From NCBI GenBank assembly GCA_963978545.1, contig OZ021732.1, positions 49,829,214-49,893,213 of the forward strand: a stretch of DNA of 64,000 nucleotides, given 5' to 3'. The number at the start of each line of letters is the position of its first letter. The first letter of the stretch is position 1. The position numbers were made by a program, and so were the translations under genes. Positions 1 through 9,510 of this stretch are shown here, one piece after another. This stretch comes from Linyphia triangularis (lineage: Eukaryota; Arthropoda; Arachnida; Araneae; Linyphiidae). The notes under the pieces were generated by a model, which made no database searches, was not told the DNA's origin, and saw nothing but the letters and a program-made list of their open reading frames with translations.

Positions 1-129
1 AATTAGAGTAAGAAATATGTTTAGCAATTAATTTAGAAATAATAAATAACTATGATATAATTTCCAGCCTAATATAACAACTGTTATCATTACTTTTAAT
101 ATCCTTTATTTTAGTATTATTTGTTCTAG

Positions 130-1080
130 TTAGGATGCATTCTATTTGGAACCAAAATTGGCCAACTTTGATGTTTGGAACTCATAGTTTGCCTTTTAAC
201 AAAAAAATATATTGTAACTACCAATGAATCTAAGCAATTAAAAGATGAATCCTCACTCACTAATTCTCCCACTTCCAATATAGTCACAACTCTGAAAATT
301 GGTACAAATGTCAACAAAAACACAGATTGAAAAGTAAGTTGTTTTGATCTCAATTAACCAATTTTAAAGGGCTACAAAAAATGTCAAACATTCCATTCAA
401 ATGTCCTACTTCCAATGTAGTCACAACTCTGCTGTTTGGTGTAAGTATCAACAATGGCAAGCATAGAAAAAGTAGATTAACCAACTTTATAGGATCAAAA
501 GAAGGTAAAATGTTCCAAAGCAAGGGACATTCAAATGTTCTACTTTCAATGTAGTGGTCACAATTCCGATATTTTATACAAATGTCAACAAGAGCAAGGA
601 AGTAAAAGTTAATACTTTGATGTTGATTAACTAACTTTATTCAGTCAAAAAGGGATCAAACATTCCAAATGGGGGATCATATGTCCCATTATATAATCAC
701 AAAACTAAAAAAAGTGCTGCAAATGTCCACAAAGGTACACATAGAAAAAGTAGACTACTCTGATGTGGATTGACCAACTTTAAGGAGTCAAAAAGAGGTA
801 AACATTACAAATGGGCTAGTCAAATGTTCCACTTCCAATGCAGACACAATACTGAAATTTGGTACTAATGTTCCAATGCAGAAAAAGTAAGCTGTTCAAT
901 TAACTAATTTAAAAATTCGAAAAGAGTTTCAAACAAAGAATATCCAAATGTTCCACTTTCAACATACATACTAACTCTGAAATTTAGTTAAATATATCAA
1001 CAAGAGCAAGAATAGATAAAATAAGCTATTCCCATTTTGATAAATCAAATATTAGGGGTCAAAATGAATTGAATTGCAAA
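130..1080. repeat. ~138-bp tandem minisatellite, about six diverged units
   Basis: A block resembling 'ACTTCCAATGTAGTCACAAC' followed by an 'AAATGTCAACAA' segment recurs at about 266, 404, 536, 682, 825 and 947, at intervals of 122-146 bases. Units differ by many substitutions and small indels, so the array is old. The same repeat occurs in inverted orientation near 28.87-29.04 kb. No coding potential is seen. Confidence 0.75.
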
Positions 1081-1785
1081 AAAGTAAAATCCAGGAATGT
1101 CTTTTGATAACTAAACTATGCATGGTAGAATTTCATAGCGAAGCATAGGAATTCAGATAGTACAATTGTTTGGTTAGTCCACATTTCTCATTTGTAATAT
1201 GAAAATATCTCAGTAGGAAAAAAATATTTTTATCCAGAAAAAATGGTGCAACAAATTGGTTATTTTTAACCCAAATGTCTAGTGTAGTCCTGTGTGATCA
1301 GTAATTGTATAATCGCAGCATATGCTGTACAACTTTTTGAGTGCTAAGTTTTTGGGAAAGTGCTTAAAAATTTGAATCTTTATAGGAATTTATGAAGGAA
1401 AAAAACTCCTTGTTTTAATTTACAAAACACAGACTTCAAAGGTAGCTCTGAGAAAGTACCATCCCATTAAAATTTATTCCTTCTTTTTTTACAATTTTTA
1501 TATCTTAGCAGTATAGTTTTTTCTATTTATTTCTGTCTTTATGTGGTACACTTTATAAATTAAAATTTTGAAGGAATCGCCAAATGCTTACAGATAATAG
1601 TTTTCTCAAGGCATTTAGCTTTATTATTATACAGGAAAAAATAATTAAAAAAAAACTACACATACTAAAGTTAAGTCTCATTGAGGAAAAATTTCAAAAC
1701 AAAAACATTAAGAAAGAAAAAAATTTCAAATCGGGCGGAAATCTTCAAAATTAACTCCTCCAAAAATAATAAATTAATTTTTTAC
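1081..1785. other. AT-rich stretch with no recognised feature
   Basis: No open frame of useful length, terminal repeats or tandem structure were recognised. If the candidate exon at 1786-1861 is real, this would be the start of its first intron. Confidence 0.4.
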
Positions 1786-1861
1786 CTTCGGAAAGTGTCA
1801 TACGAGATCCTTTCTTTCGATTACGCACTGTACTACTACTTTGAGACTTAGGGACTTGCAT
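1786..1861 (-). CDS. candidate first coding exon of an unidentified gene
   Basis: On the minus strand an ATG at 1861 opens a frame of 25 codons rich in Ser, Arg and Lys (begins MQVPKSQSSSTVRNRKKG). It ends one base into the next codon at a good donor (G|GTAAAA at 1785-1784). The frame has no stop and is more codon-like than its AT-rich surroundings. No downstream exon was found to 1, so the product is unknown. It faces away from INTS15; without the two transposons between them the two ATGs would be only about 0.6 kb apart. It could be chance; confidence is low. Confidence 0.3.
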
Positions 1862-2371
1862 TTCGAATATTAAAATATTTTTCAAAAATAATAATTGAAT
1901 CCACTGATAAAGAATTTGTCTTGAAATATTAAAAATCTATAAATTTTGTAATAAACAATTTTAGTTTTGGTATGCCCACTATGTTCTTATCTCACTTCAC
2001 TACAAATACCATGTTGCTTTGAAAAAATTATAAATAAAATAAATATTGTTTTGTTCTTTATCAGTATATTTTATTTATTACTTTATTTACTAATTAAAAG
2101 CAAATAATATGGCATATTAATGCGAAAGAAAAGGTATTGACTTCATGAAAGACGTTATTATGAATAAAGGTTCAATGATATGTTCTTACTGCTCGTGACC
2201 AATCACAATCTATCCTTAAAAACAATTCGAATTTTCACTTTCAGTTAGCCAATAATAATACCAAATTTATTCTCTAATAAATGTAGCAATTGACTAAAAC
2301 GTACTATTTACTTAAAGAAAATCATTTTACATAAGAAACTGGCAACTAAACGCTACTTAAATGAATGAAAT
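1862..2371. promoter_or_regulatory. possible former shared 5' region of INTS15 and the divergent exon
   Basis: This gene-free 510-base stretch includes 'GACCAATCACAA' near 2198, a CCAAT-like box. It adjoined the INTS15 5' region before the LINE (2384-7707) and the hAT (7723-9412) inserted. The promoter role is inferred from geometry only. Confidence 0.25.
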
Positions 2372-2579
2372 ATCGGTAGTTCAGGACGTGGTTGGTTGCG
2401 GTTGTTCTTCCTGTGGCTTCCAGAGCTTTTTGAACTTCATACTGCGGTTTCCTGTCCTTTTCCAGTCCGGTTGGGCTGCTTAAGTTTTATTTACGTCTTC
2501 TTCTGTTTTGTATCAGACTTTACGGTTGTTGAGTTCATTTTCGGGAACGCCCCCGAGAAGAGGGTGTTCCACGGTGATA

Positions 2580-3824
2580 ATGCAGGAGTCGCTCAAGCGT
2601 TCCCGCGAAGATTCAGAGGAAGATTTTTTTCTTACCCCAAAAGAAGCACGACTCAGCGATAGAGTTTACGCGGCGAACATTTCGAACATCGAAAAAGCGA
2701 ATTACGCTTTTTCCAATGGTTTCTCGGAAGTCCGGGTAATCTTCTCAGCGACCCATGATTCTGGATTTATCCCGACCTCAAAACCACTTCTCATTAGGGA
2801 TACTTTCTCAAGCATAAAAGGAGTTAATGATGTTTTGTCTGTAACGAGACAAAATAAGTTGTTGTTAGTGATCAAAAACCTAGAAACGGTTCATAGGCTT
2901 GACTCAGTGGATAAGATCGGAGTTGTGCCTGTCTCGTGGCATTTAATAGAAGATACTATTGTAACAAAATTCCTGATCCGAGGGATCGACCCGGATGTAC
3001 CTCTTGAAGATATCGCTATCGAACTCGAAGAGGCAGGTGTACACTTTTCACAAATTGTCAGATTCACAAAAAAAGGTTCGGATTCCCCCATTCCTATCGT
3101 GTTAGTGAAAGAGCTAGGTCGAGTCACCCGTCAGAATATCTCCCTATTTGGAATAATTTATAAAACTACTCCCTTCGTGGAATCCCCCAAAATTTGCCAC
3201 AAGTGTTTAAGATTCGGACATTTTCAACGATCATGCACTAATAAAGATAGATGTAAATCTTGTGGAGACAGACATCCACCTTCCGAGGAGTGTGTGAGGG
3301 ACCTTGCTTGCTTCCGTTGTGGTAGTGCTGACCACGAAGCCACCAGTTCGTCCTGCCCAATCTACATAAAAGAAAAATCGAAGATCAATAGTTCCAGTCT
3401 AAGAGGCCCAATTCAATCGGGGAACAAAGTTCACTCTCAAAGTGGATCACCACCGCCGGCTTGGTCCTCCTCCGAGTTTCCCCCCCTCCCTAATCAAGAC
3501 TCCCTTGCTAGTCTAAGGAATGAAGTTGAAGATTTAAAAAAAGTCGTCGAAGATTTGAAACAGATAGTAATATTAAATTGTGTCCCTATTCAAAATCCTG
3601 AAAGAGCCTCAGATTCCTCTATTCTATTTAAACAAATCTCGGATCTTCAAAATCTGAACCTCAATCTTGTTCAAGAAATCAAGCGCCTCAGAGAAGAACT
3701 TGAATTAGCTAAACCTGGCTTCAGTCCTAGCAGAGGAATCAACGAGGTTTCATTAAACGAACTGAACTTCTCTGATAGTCCTCTCCCTGTGCTGGACCCG
3801 GGTCCCTTCCAGACAGGGACTTAG
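2580..3824 (+). CDS. LINE ORF1: Gag-like nucleic-acid-binding protein with three zinc knuckles
   Basis: This is a 414-residue frame from the ATG at 2580; the frame is open further upstream, but this is the first ATG followed by sensible coding sequence. Residues about 205-258 carry three CCHC-type knuckles (CHKCLRFGHFQRSC, CKSCGDRHPPSEEC, CFRCGSADHEATSSSC), the hallmark of ORF1 proteins that package LINE RNA. The C-terminal third contains two heptad-like segments (around SLASLRNEVEDLKK and LVQEIKRLREELELAK), predicted coiled coil for oligomerisation. The frame is intact. ORF2 starts three bases after the stop, so ORF2 is probably translated by reinitiation or coupling. Confidence 0.9.
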   Translation: MQESLKRSREDSEEDFFLTPKEARLSDRVYAANISNIEKANYAFSNGFSEVRVIFSATHDSGFIPTSKPLLIRDTFSSIKGVNDVLSVTRQNKLLLVIKNLETVHRLDSVDKIGVVPVSWHLIEDTIVTKFLIRGIDPDVPLEDIAIELEEAGVHFSQIVRFTKKGSDSPIPIVLVKELGRVTRQNISLFGIIYKTTPFVESPKICHKCLRFGHFQRSCTNKDRCKSCGDRHPPSEECVRDLACFRCGSADHEATSSSCPIYIKEKSKINSSSLRGPIQSGNKVHSQSGSPPPAWSSSEFPPLPNQDSLASLRNEVEDLKKVVEDLKQIVILNCVPIQNPERASDSSILFKQISDLQNLNLNLVQEIKRLREELELAKPGFSPSRGINEVSLNELNFSDSPLPVLDPGPFQTGT

Positions 3825-3827
3825 CCA

Positions 3828-6800
3828 ATGTTACTTTTTAGTATCACTATAGATGTTAATCTTGCCCAGGGAGTTTGTTTCCTCCCTTACGTTTTTTGTA
3901 GCATCTTTTTTCTTCTTTCTATTCATCTCAGTATGGTGTTCCTTATGTCTTGGAACTGTAGGAGTATTGCTTCGAATCTCACCTCTTTTCATTTTCTTGT
4001 TCAACACCTTGATCCTCATATCATCTGCCTTCAAGAGACCTGGGTGGACGACGCCAGTTCTCTTCTTCACCTGAAAGACTATATTTTTTTCAGTAAACCT
4101 AGAGCTGGCAGGATTAGAGGTGGTGGCCTGGCTATTTTGGTGAAAAATAATCTTCCGGTGTGGCTCTTGCCATCCTTTGTGAGCTCGACCACAATGGAAA
4201 TACTGTGTATTAGAGTGGCCTTTGACAATCATATTTTTCAAATCGTTAATGTTCATAGGACATCGGGCCTCCTCTCCTCTGGCGATCTCCTACTTCTTTC
4301 CAGCGCTGTTTTCAACCCCTGTTTTTTCTGTGGGGATTTTAACGCAAGGAGTCGTTGCTTCGGTGACTCCATTTCAACTCCAAGTGGCAATGAATTAGCT
4401 AAATGGGTGGATTGTAATCCACTTATTCTCCTCAATCATGGCACCGTCACAAGAGAAAGCTCAGCCTCCTCTGGTAGTGTTTTAGACCTAATCTTTGTGT
4501 CCCCCTCTTTTTTCTTTCGTCTTTCATGGGGAAAAGCCACTGAAAAGGGCACAAGCGACCATTTCCCCATTTATTGCGACTTTAAGGCTAAAGGCCCTCC
4601 CCGTGTCGGGAACCTCAAAGCTTATACAAATTGGACGGCTTTTGCTTCTTCCATTGAAGATGTCTTTCAAGTCCTTCCCCCCGTGACACAGTCGTCTGGG
4701 GCTGAAGTTAACATTATCGCTTCCCGATTTCAGAAATCCATCTCGCGGGCTGTTAGGTCCAATTCTTCCCTTGTTCCTTCTGCTAAAGAACACAGTCTTC
4801 TCTCTTGGTGGAATCGAGCCTGTTCTAGAGCAAAGAAGATAAAGAATAGAGCTTTTAGGAGAGCACGTAGATCACTCTGCAGAGTTGATTGGGATGAGTA
4901 TAAGAAACAAGCGTCTATCTTCAAAAAAGTTATTCTTGCAGCTAAACGTTCTTTCTGGGGTGCCAAAATCTGCGCGATCTCCTGCCCTAAAAAGCTCTTT
5001 GGCTTAGTGCACAGCATCAACAACTATCTCTTCCCCAACAAACCTGACAGCAACTTCTTTTTCCTAGAAAGCAACAACCAGGTCACCTGTCCGTATCGGC
5101 AAGCTAATATGCTTGGTAAGGGTTTACTTAAAAAATCTCCTCTTATTGCTTTAAGACGGCCCATTCCACCTGGCGGAGGGATTTCTCCCTCTTTTCCGAA
5201 GTTCTCACTGTCTGAGCTTAAAAGAGCTATCGCTCTCCAAAGGTCCTCAACACCGGGCTGCGATGGTATCTCGGCTAAGGCATTTAAAACCCTCCCCCTT
5301 TCCGCTCTTCTAAAGCTGCTGGAGATTTATAACTCTTGTCTCTCCTCGCTCTGTTATCCTGCTCCTTGGAAAAGAACCATCATTGTCCCTATCCAAAAAC
5401 CCAAAAAACCGTCTCACTCAGTGGCAAGTTACCGTCCCATCGCTCTTATTCCTGTTATAAGCAAAATTTTAGAACGCATGATTCTTTTTCGTCTCTCTTG
5501 GTTTGCTCAGAAAAGAAAGTTATTCCATCCCAATATGTTTGGATTCCTCCCAGGGCGTTCGGCCACAGATTGTCTTCAGAAAATGGTATTCCTTATTGAC
5601 TCCCTAAGAACAGAGAAGAAATGGGTTACAATCTTGTCATTGGATATAAAGGGTGCTTATGACGGAGTTTGGGTGCAGGGTCTCGTGGAGAAACTGCACT
5701 TGGCTGGGCTGGAAGATTGCCTTCTTTTCCTACTGCAGGATTTTGTTTTCGAACGACCTTTTCAAGTTAGATGGAGAGGAATCCTTTCGGACCCTTTTGT
5801 CATATCTTGTTTGCCGCAGGGCTCAATCCTTTCCCCGTTTCTCTTTAATGTTTACATGATGGATCTTTTTGAATACATCCCGACTCACTCTCATCCTTTT
5901 ATTTACGCTGACGATATCTCCATCATTATTCCTGGTTCCTCTGCTGAAGAATGCATTGGTAACATCCAACAGACCATACTTGAGATACAGTCGTGGGCCT
6001 TGAAATGGAAAATCTCTTTTGCGGTTGAAAAATCGTCGCTTTTGGATCTGTCTCCCAAACGTGTGAAACTTTCATCGCCGTGTAACATCGGAGGGGCCCC
6101 CATCCCGTGGGTCACTCAAACAAAGATCCTGGGCTTGATCTTTCAAGACAATTTCAAATGGAAGGCACACGCGATCTCAAGCTGTGCAAAGGCAAAAAAA
6201 TTTCTTAACATAATTAAATTCATTAGTAATAGAAGAACTGGATTAAAATCCAAACAGATCACCCACGTCATTTCCCAGGTCCTCCTTCCCCGCTTAGATT
6301 ACGCAAACTCACTTCGATTCAAAGAGAGCAACTCTATCCTACGGATGTATGAAGTAGTTGAGAATTCAGCTATTCGATTCGCCCTGGGTGTGTTCATTTG
6401 TGCCCCAAATGAAGTTATACGGAAATTAGTGGAGATTCCTCCTTATCGTATGCGGGCCAAATGGGCTCAGATCTCCCACTTCCTTAAAGTCATCTCTCAA
6501 CAACAAAAGTCGAACTTTCTCGAAACTTGTCTGAACAAACTCCATATTTCGTCTGTGGTTATGGACACGGCTAAGGCTTTTTCCCTGGAACACAACGTGG
6601 TTCGCCTGAGCCTACCCCCTCATCCTTCCACCTCTCATAAACTTCTGTGCCTCACAGACTTTTTTCCAAGCAGCAAGTCTAAATTTCCCCAGCTTATCTC
6701 GGCTTCTTATCTTTCTCTTCGGGAACGCTTCACAGATTATGAATTTTGGGCTACAGACGGATCCAAGAATAACGGTGGGGTGGGTTTTGGAATTTCCAAT

Positions 6801-7565
6801 TCGGATTCGTCTACCACCCGCTCTATTCGGCTCCCATCTCTTTCCTCAATCTTCACGGCAGAGACTGCGGCTCTGTTTTACCTTTTTAAATTTCTTTTGA
6901 AAGAGGGTCCAGTTGTAATCCTCATCGACAACAAGGGGGTAGTGGAAGCGATTAAAACTGGTCGTGCAAAAAGAGGTTCCCTAATTGATGAAACTATCCA
7001 TCTCTTACATCGTTTCTCTGTGACATCGCCCACCATTCTCGTATGGTGCAATGCCCATTCTGGTATCCCCCTTAACGAGGTGGCAGACAAGTTAGCAGTT
7101 CAGGCTACGTCTAATCCCTCTCTGCCAGTTATCCCTATTGTAGACTTCCAAGACGTTAAACGCTACATTAAATCACGACTTTCAACAGAATTTAACGAGT
7201 CGTGGGCTTCTTCGACTTACTTTCATCGCTTCTCAAAACAAACTCTCGAGCGGCCATTCTTTGATTGGGTCCCTTCTAGACATTTAGAGACTAAGATCTT
7301 GCGCATTCTTGCCAATTCATTTCCGTTAAACAGCATCTTACACAAAATCGGTTTGGCTCCTTCGCCTCTTTGTATTTCTTGTAAGTCAATCGAAAACCTC
7401 TCACACAGATTACTGCAATGTAACCGTTTCAGTGTTCAACGCTCTCTACTCTTTCCTCTCCTCGGCCTTTCTCCCTCTTCCGTCTCTTCGATAAACGACG
7501 TCATCTCAACTACGAATTTCCAATCTCCAAGAGTGGGTCGTGCCATTCTCTCTATGTTCCCCTAG
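3828..7565 (+). CDS. LINE ORF2: endonuclease / reverse transcriptase / RNase H
   Basis: This is a 1245-residue intact frame. The first 35 residues are hydrophobic and atypical, so Met36 (3933) may be the real start. Endonuclease: SWNCRS near residue 40, QETW near 70, the GDFNAR block near 170 and SDHFPI near 243. Reverse transcriptase: YRPIALIPVISKILERM, FGFLPGRSATD, the catalytic SLDIKGAYDGV near 604, CLPQGSILSPFLFN, and YADD near 692. RNase H: ATDGSK near 975, AETAAL, IDNKGV and NAHSG...ADKLA near 1073. A C-terminal CCHC motif (C-x2-C-x7-H-x4-C) lies near 1181. Every catalytic motif I could check is present, so the copy may be retrotransposition-competent. Confidence 0.93.
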   Translation: MLLFSITIDVNLAQGVCFLPYVFCSIFFLLSIHLSMVFLMSWNCRSIASNLTSFHFLVQHLDPHIICLQETWVDDASSLLHLKDYIFFSKPRAGRIRGGGLAILVKNNLPVWLLPSFVSSTTMEILCIRVAFDNHIFQIVNVHRTSGLLSSGDLLLLSSAVFNPCFFCGDFNARSRCFGDSISTPSGNELAKWVDCNPLILLNHGTVTRESSASSGSVLDLIFVSPSFFFRLSWGKATEKGTSDHFPIYCDFKAKGPPRVGNLKAYTNWTAFASSIEDVFQVLPPVTQSSGAEVNIIASRFQKSISRAVRSNSSLVPSAKEHSLLSWWNRACSRAKKIKNRAFRRARRSLCRVDWDEYKKQASIFKKVILAAKRSFWGAKICAISCPKKLFGLVHSINNYLFPNKPDSNFFFLESNNQVTCPYRQANMLGKGLLKKSPLIALRRPIPPGGGISPSFPKFSLSELKRAIALQRSSTPGCDGISAKAFKTLPLSALLKLLEIYNSCLSSLCYPAPWKRTIIVPIQKPKKPSHSVASYRPIALIPVISKILERMILFRLSWFAQKRKLFHPNMFGFLPGRSATDCLQKMVFLIDSLRTEKKWVTILSLDIKGAYDGVWVQGLVEKLHLAGLEDCLLFLLQDFVFERPFQVRWRGILSDPFVISCLPQGSILSPFLFNVYMMDLFEYIPTHSHPFIYADDISIIIPGSSAEECIGNIQQTILEIQSWALKWKISFAVEKSSLLDLSPKRVKLSSPCNIGGAPIPWVTQTKILGLIFQDNFKWKAHAISSCAKAKKFLNIIKFISNRRTGLKSKQITHVISQVLLPRLDYANSLRFKESNSILRMYEVVENSAIRFALGVFICAPNEVIRKLVEIPPYRMRAKWAQISHFLKVISQQQKSNFLETCLNKLHISSVVMDTAKAFSLEHNVVRLSLPPHPSTSHKLLCLTDFFPSSKSKFPQLISASYLSLRERFTDYEFWATDGSKNNGGVGFGISNSDSSTTRSIRLPSLSSIFTAETAALFYLFKFLLKEGPVVILIDNKGVVEAIKTGRAKRGSLIDETIHLLHRFSVTSPTILVWCNAHSGIPLNEVADKLAVQATSNPSLPVIPIVDFQDVKRYIKSRLSTEFNESWASSTYFHRFSKQTLERPFFDWVPSRHLETKILRILANSFPLNSILHKIGLAPSPLCISCKSIENLSHRLLQCNRFSVQRSLLFPLLGLSPSSVSSINDVISTTNFQSPRVGRAILSMFP

Positions 7566-7714
7566 TTTTTTTTTTTTTGTTCTACTTCAGTTTTTCTAGA
7601 AGTCTTTTGTAGTTGGTACTCTTACATATGTACGCGGAGGCAGGTGCTTAGTCACAAGTCCTTCCTTTTTTCACCCTCTCCTCGGGGGTTCAACCAACCA
7701 ACCAACCATCGGTA

Positions 7715-9420
7715 GTTCAAGCCAGGGTTGCCATATTGGCCTTCTTAAGGTCAAATTTGGGAAATTTGGCCTTTTTTAGAAGTGCCTGGCCTTAAGAATT
7801 TACGTTTGGCCTTTTTTTTAATTTGGCCTTATTTTTGGCCTTTTTTCCACAACTTCCGAAGTCAGAAAAAAATACCAATTAAAACAAACTTTCCTCTTTT
7901 TTTTCCAAACTTTTTGAGTGAGAAGATAAGCTTTTCGCCTAAAGTGAAGTGCGATACCTTCTTTAATCTCGTTTTTTGGCTTCAGGAGCTGACCAGGGAC
8001 AACCGGAGTTGACAAGAAGAGGGGTAGGGGGTCGAATGATTGTCCGAATACAGGATGTAAACGAGGCTCTTGGCAGAATAACCACATGTTCTTTTTAAGG
8101 GGAAAGGGCGATATCAATTAAGATAAGTGATTGAGGGATTGGATTTCCAAAAATCTTGTCCCGAAAGGGAAAGTGAAATTATAGCCGTCCTGTCTTGCCA
8201 ACGAACCTCAAAATGCTCTAAGCATTGCGACTGTCATCTGCCACCCATATAAATCCAAGCATGGTGGTCCGTCCTAAAATGGATGATTATTGTGATGGCA
8301 GTAGAGTAGTAAAAGTATAATTTGATTAGATTAGTGAAATTTAGGTTTTTCTAAATAACTTTTAAGAATGGATTCATCATACATTGTTATGAACAAATAA
8401 TTCAGAGAGAAAATTTACATTTAAAAAGTAAACTTCGATCAATCGTAATACGTATAACATATATATGCGCCTTGTAAAATAGTGAAAATTCAATTTAAAT
8501 GTCCAGTTTCGATTTTTATAGTTCAACAACTTCTACTAAAATATATAATTTTCATTCTAATATTAAAAAAAAAATTTTAAATAATATTTAGGAATCCAGT
8601 TGTGTAGTGAAACCGGAATTTTGTAAAGCTCCACAATTCACGTTTTCCAAATATTCATTCGTATAAAAATCAAATTCATGTAACAATTTAATGTTTTTTC
8701 TGGATTTGATCTCATTTGCACACCATCAGATGTCTCTTCTACTTATATAGAGACAAAAGGGTGTTGTTTGTACCTCAATTGAAAAAAAAGAAGAAAAAAA
8801 ATGTAAAAAATATTATAAAATGGTCAAGCATTTTTTTTAAGTCCCACTTTAAATATTTCAAAAAATTTCTAATATTTTTCTTTAAACTGTTTGATTTTTT
8901 ATGCTCATCTTAATAATGATAGAGATATTGCAAAAATTTTGGCCCTCCCTCCCCCCACTCGTGTATTTCACATTATTAACAAGGAGTTCAAATTGCACAC
9001 ACACAAATTCCGTGGGTAAGTTGTACCTTATTTGGAAAGTATTCATAGATTTCTATGTTCAACGAATTATGTGTCCAAAGGGTGGTATATTTTTAGAAAT
9101 ATTTTTTTTAAGCATTTATGTGATACCAAACACAAACATTTTAGATAAAAAAAATTCTTGAACAATTTTTTAAATTAATAAATTTTTAATTAAAATATTT
9201 AAATTTTAAAATGTTTGTTGTTAAGGACGACCAAAGAGACATCCTAGTGAATCTAGAGTACTATTTCTTAAACCTTTGTCATACAGAACACTAAAATCAT
9301 ACATTTTTTCCCATTTGGCATCAATTTAGCGATGACGTCACAGTTTGGCCTTTTTTGGCCTTATTTTGACAGCAATTTGGCATTATTTTACTTTTTTCAT
9401 CTGGCAACCCTGGTTCAAGC
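7715..9420. mobile_element. hAT-type DNA transposon, non-autonomous, with 8-bp TSD
   Basis: The body 7723-9412 begins CAGGGTTGCCA and ends TGGCAACCCTG, a perfect 11-bp terminal inverted repeat of the hAT type. It is flanked by the 8-bp direct repeat GTTCAAGC (7715-7722 and 9413-9420), the duplication length expected for hAT. Subterminal regions are rich in TTGGCC(T)n motifs. No transposase frame was recognised in its 1690 bases. Its left duplication overlaps the LINE's right duplication by five bases, so the two insertions used nearly the same point. The unoccupied site would read ATCGGTAGTTCAAGC then AAAATTTG. Confidence 0.88.
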
Positions 9421-9510
9421 AAAATTTGCTACTTTGTTTTGATTATATGTTTCTGAATTTTGTCGATTGTAGTTATTCTTTGTTATATTCATAGAGTGGT
9501 AAAATTCAAG

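Larger units (their letters stand above)
2372..7719 (+). mobile_element. full-length non-LTR retrotransposon (I/Nimb/LOA-like, EN-RT-RNase H) with 12-bp TSD
   Basis: The element body is 2384-7707, flanked by the perfect 12-bp direct repeat ATCGGTAGTTCA at 2372-2383 and 7708-7719. It has a short 5' UTR, two intact ORFs separated by three bases (2580-3824 and 3828-7565), a 140-bp 3' UTR, and a 3' tail of CAAC/AACC repeats instead of poly(A). Perfect target-site duplication and open frames indicate recent insertion. Apurinic endonuclease, reverse transcriptase and RNase H together point to the I/Nimb/LOA group; the exact clade needs a phylogeny. Confidence 0.93.

Noticed and set aside
3831..5023. 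Minus-strand open frames of 60-141 codons opposite the LINE ORF2
   Set aside because: They are antisense shadows of the intact reverse transcriptase gene and have no recognisable domains.
8716..9161. Two small open frames of 65 and 86 codons
   Set aside because: They are low-complexity Lys/Phe-rich frames inside the non-autonomous hAT element, without recognisable domains.
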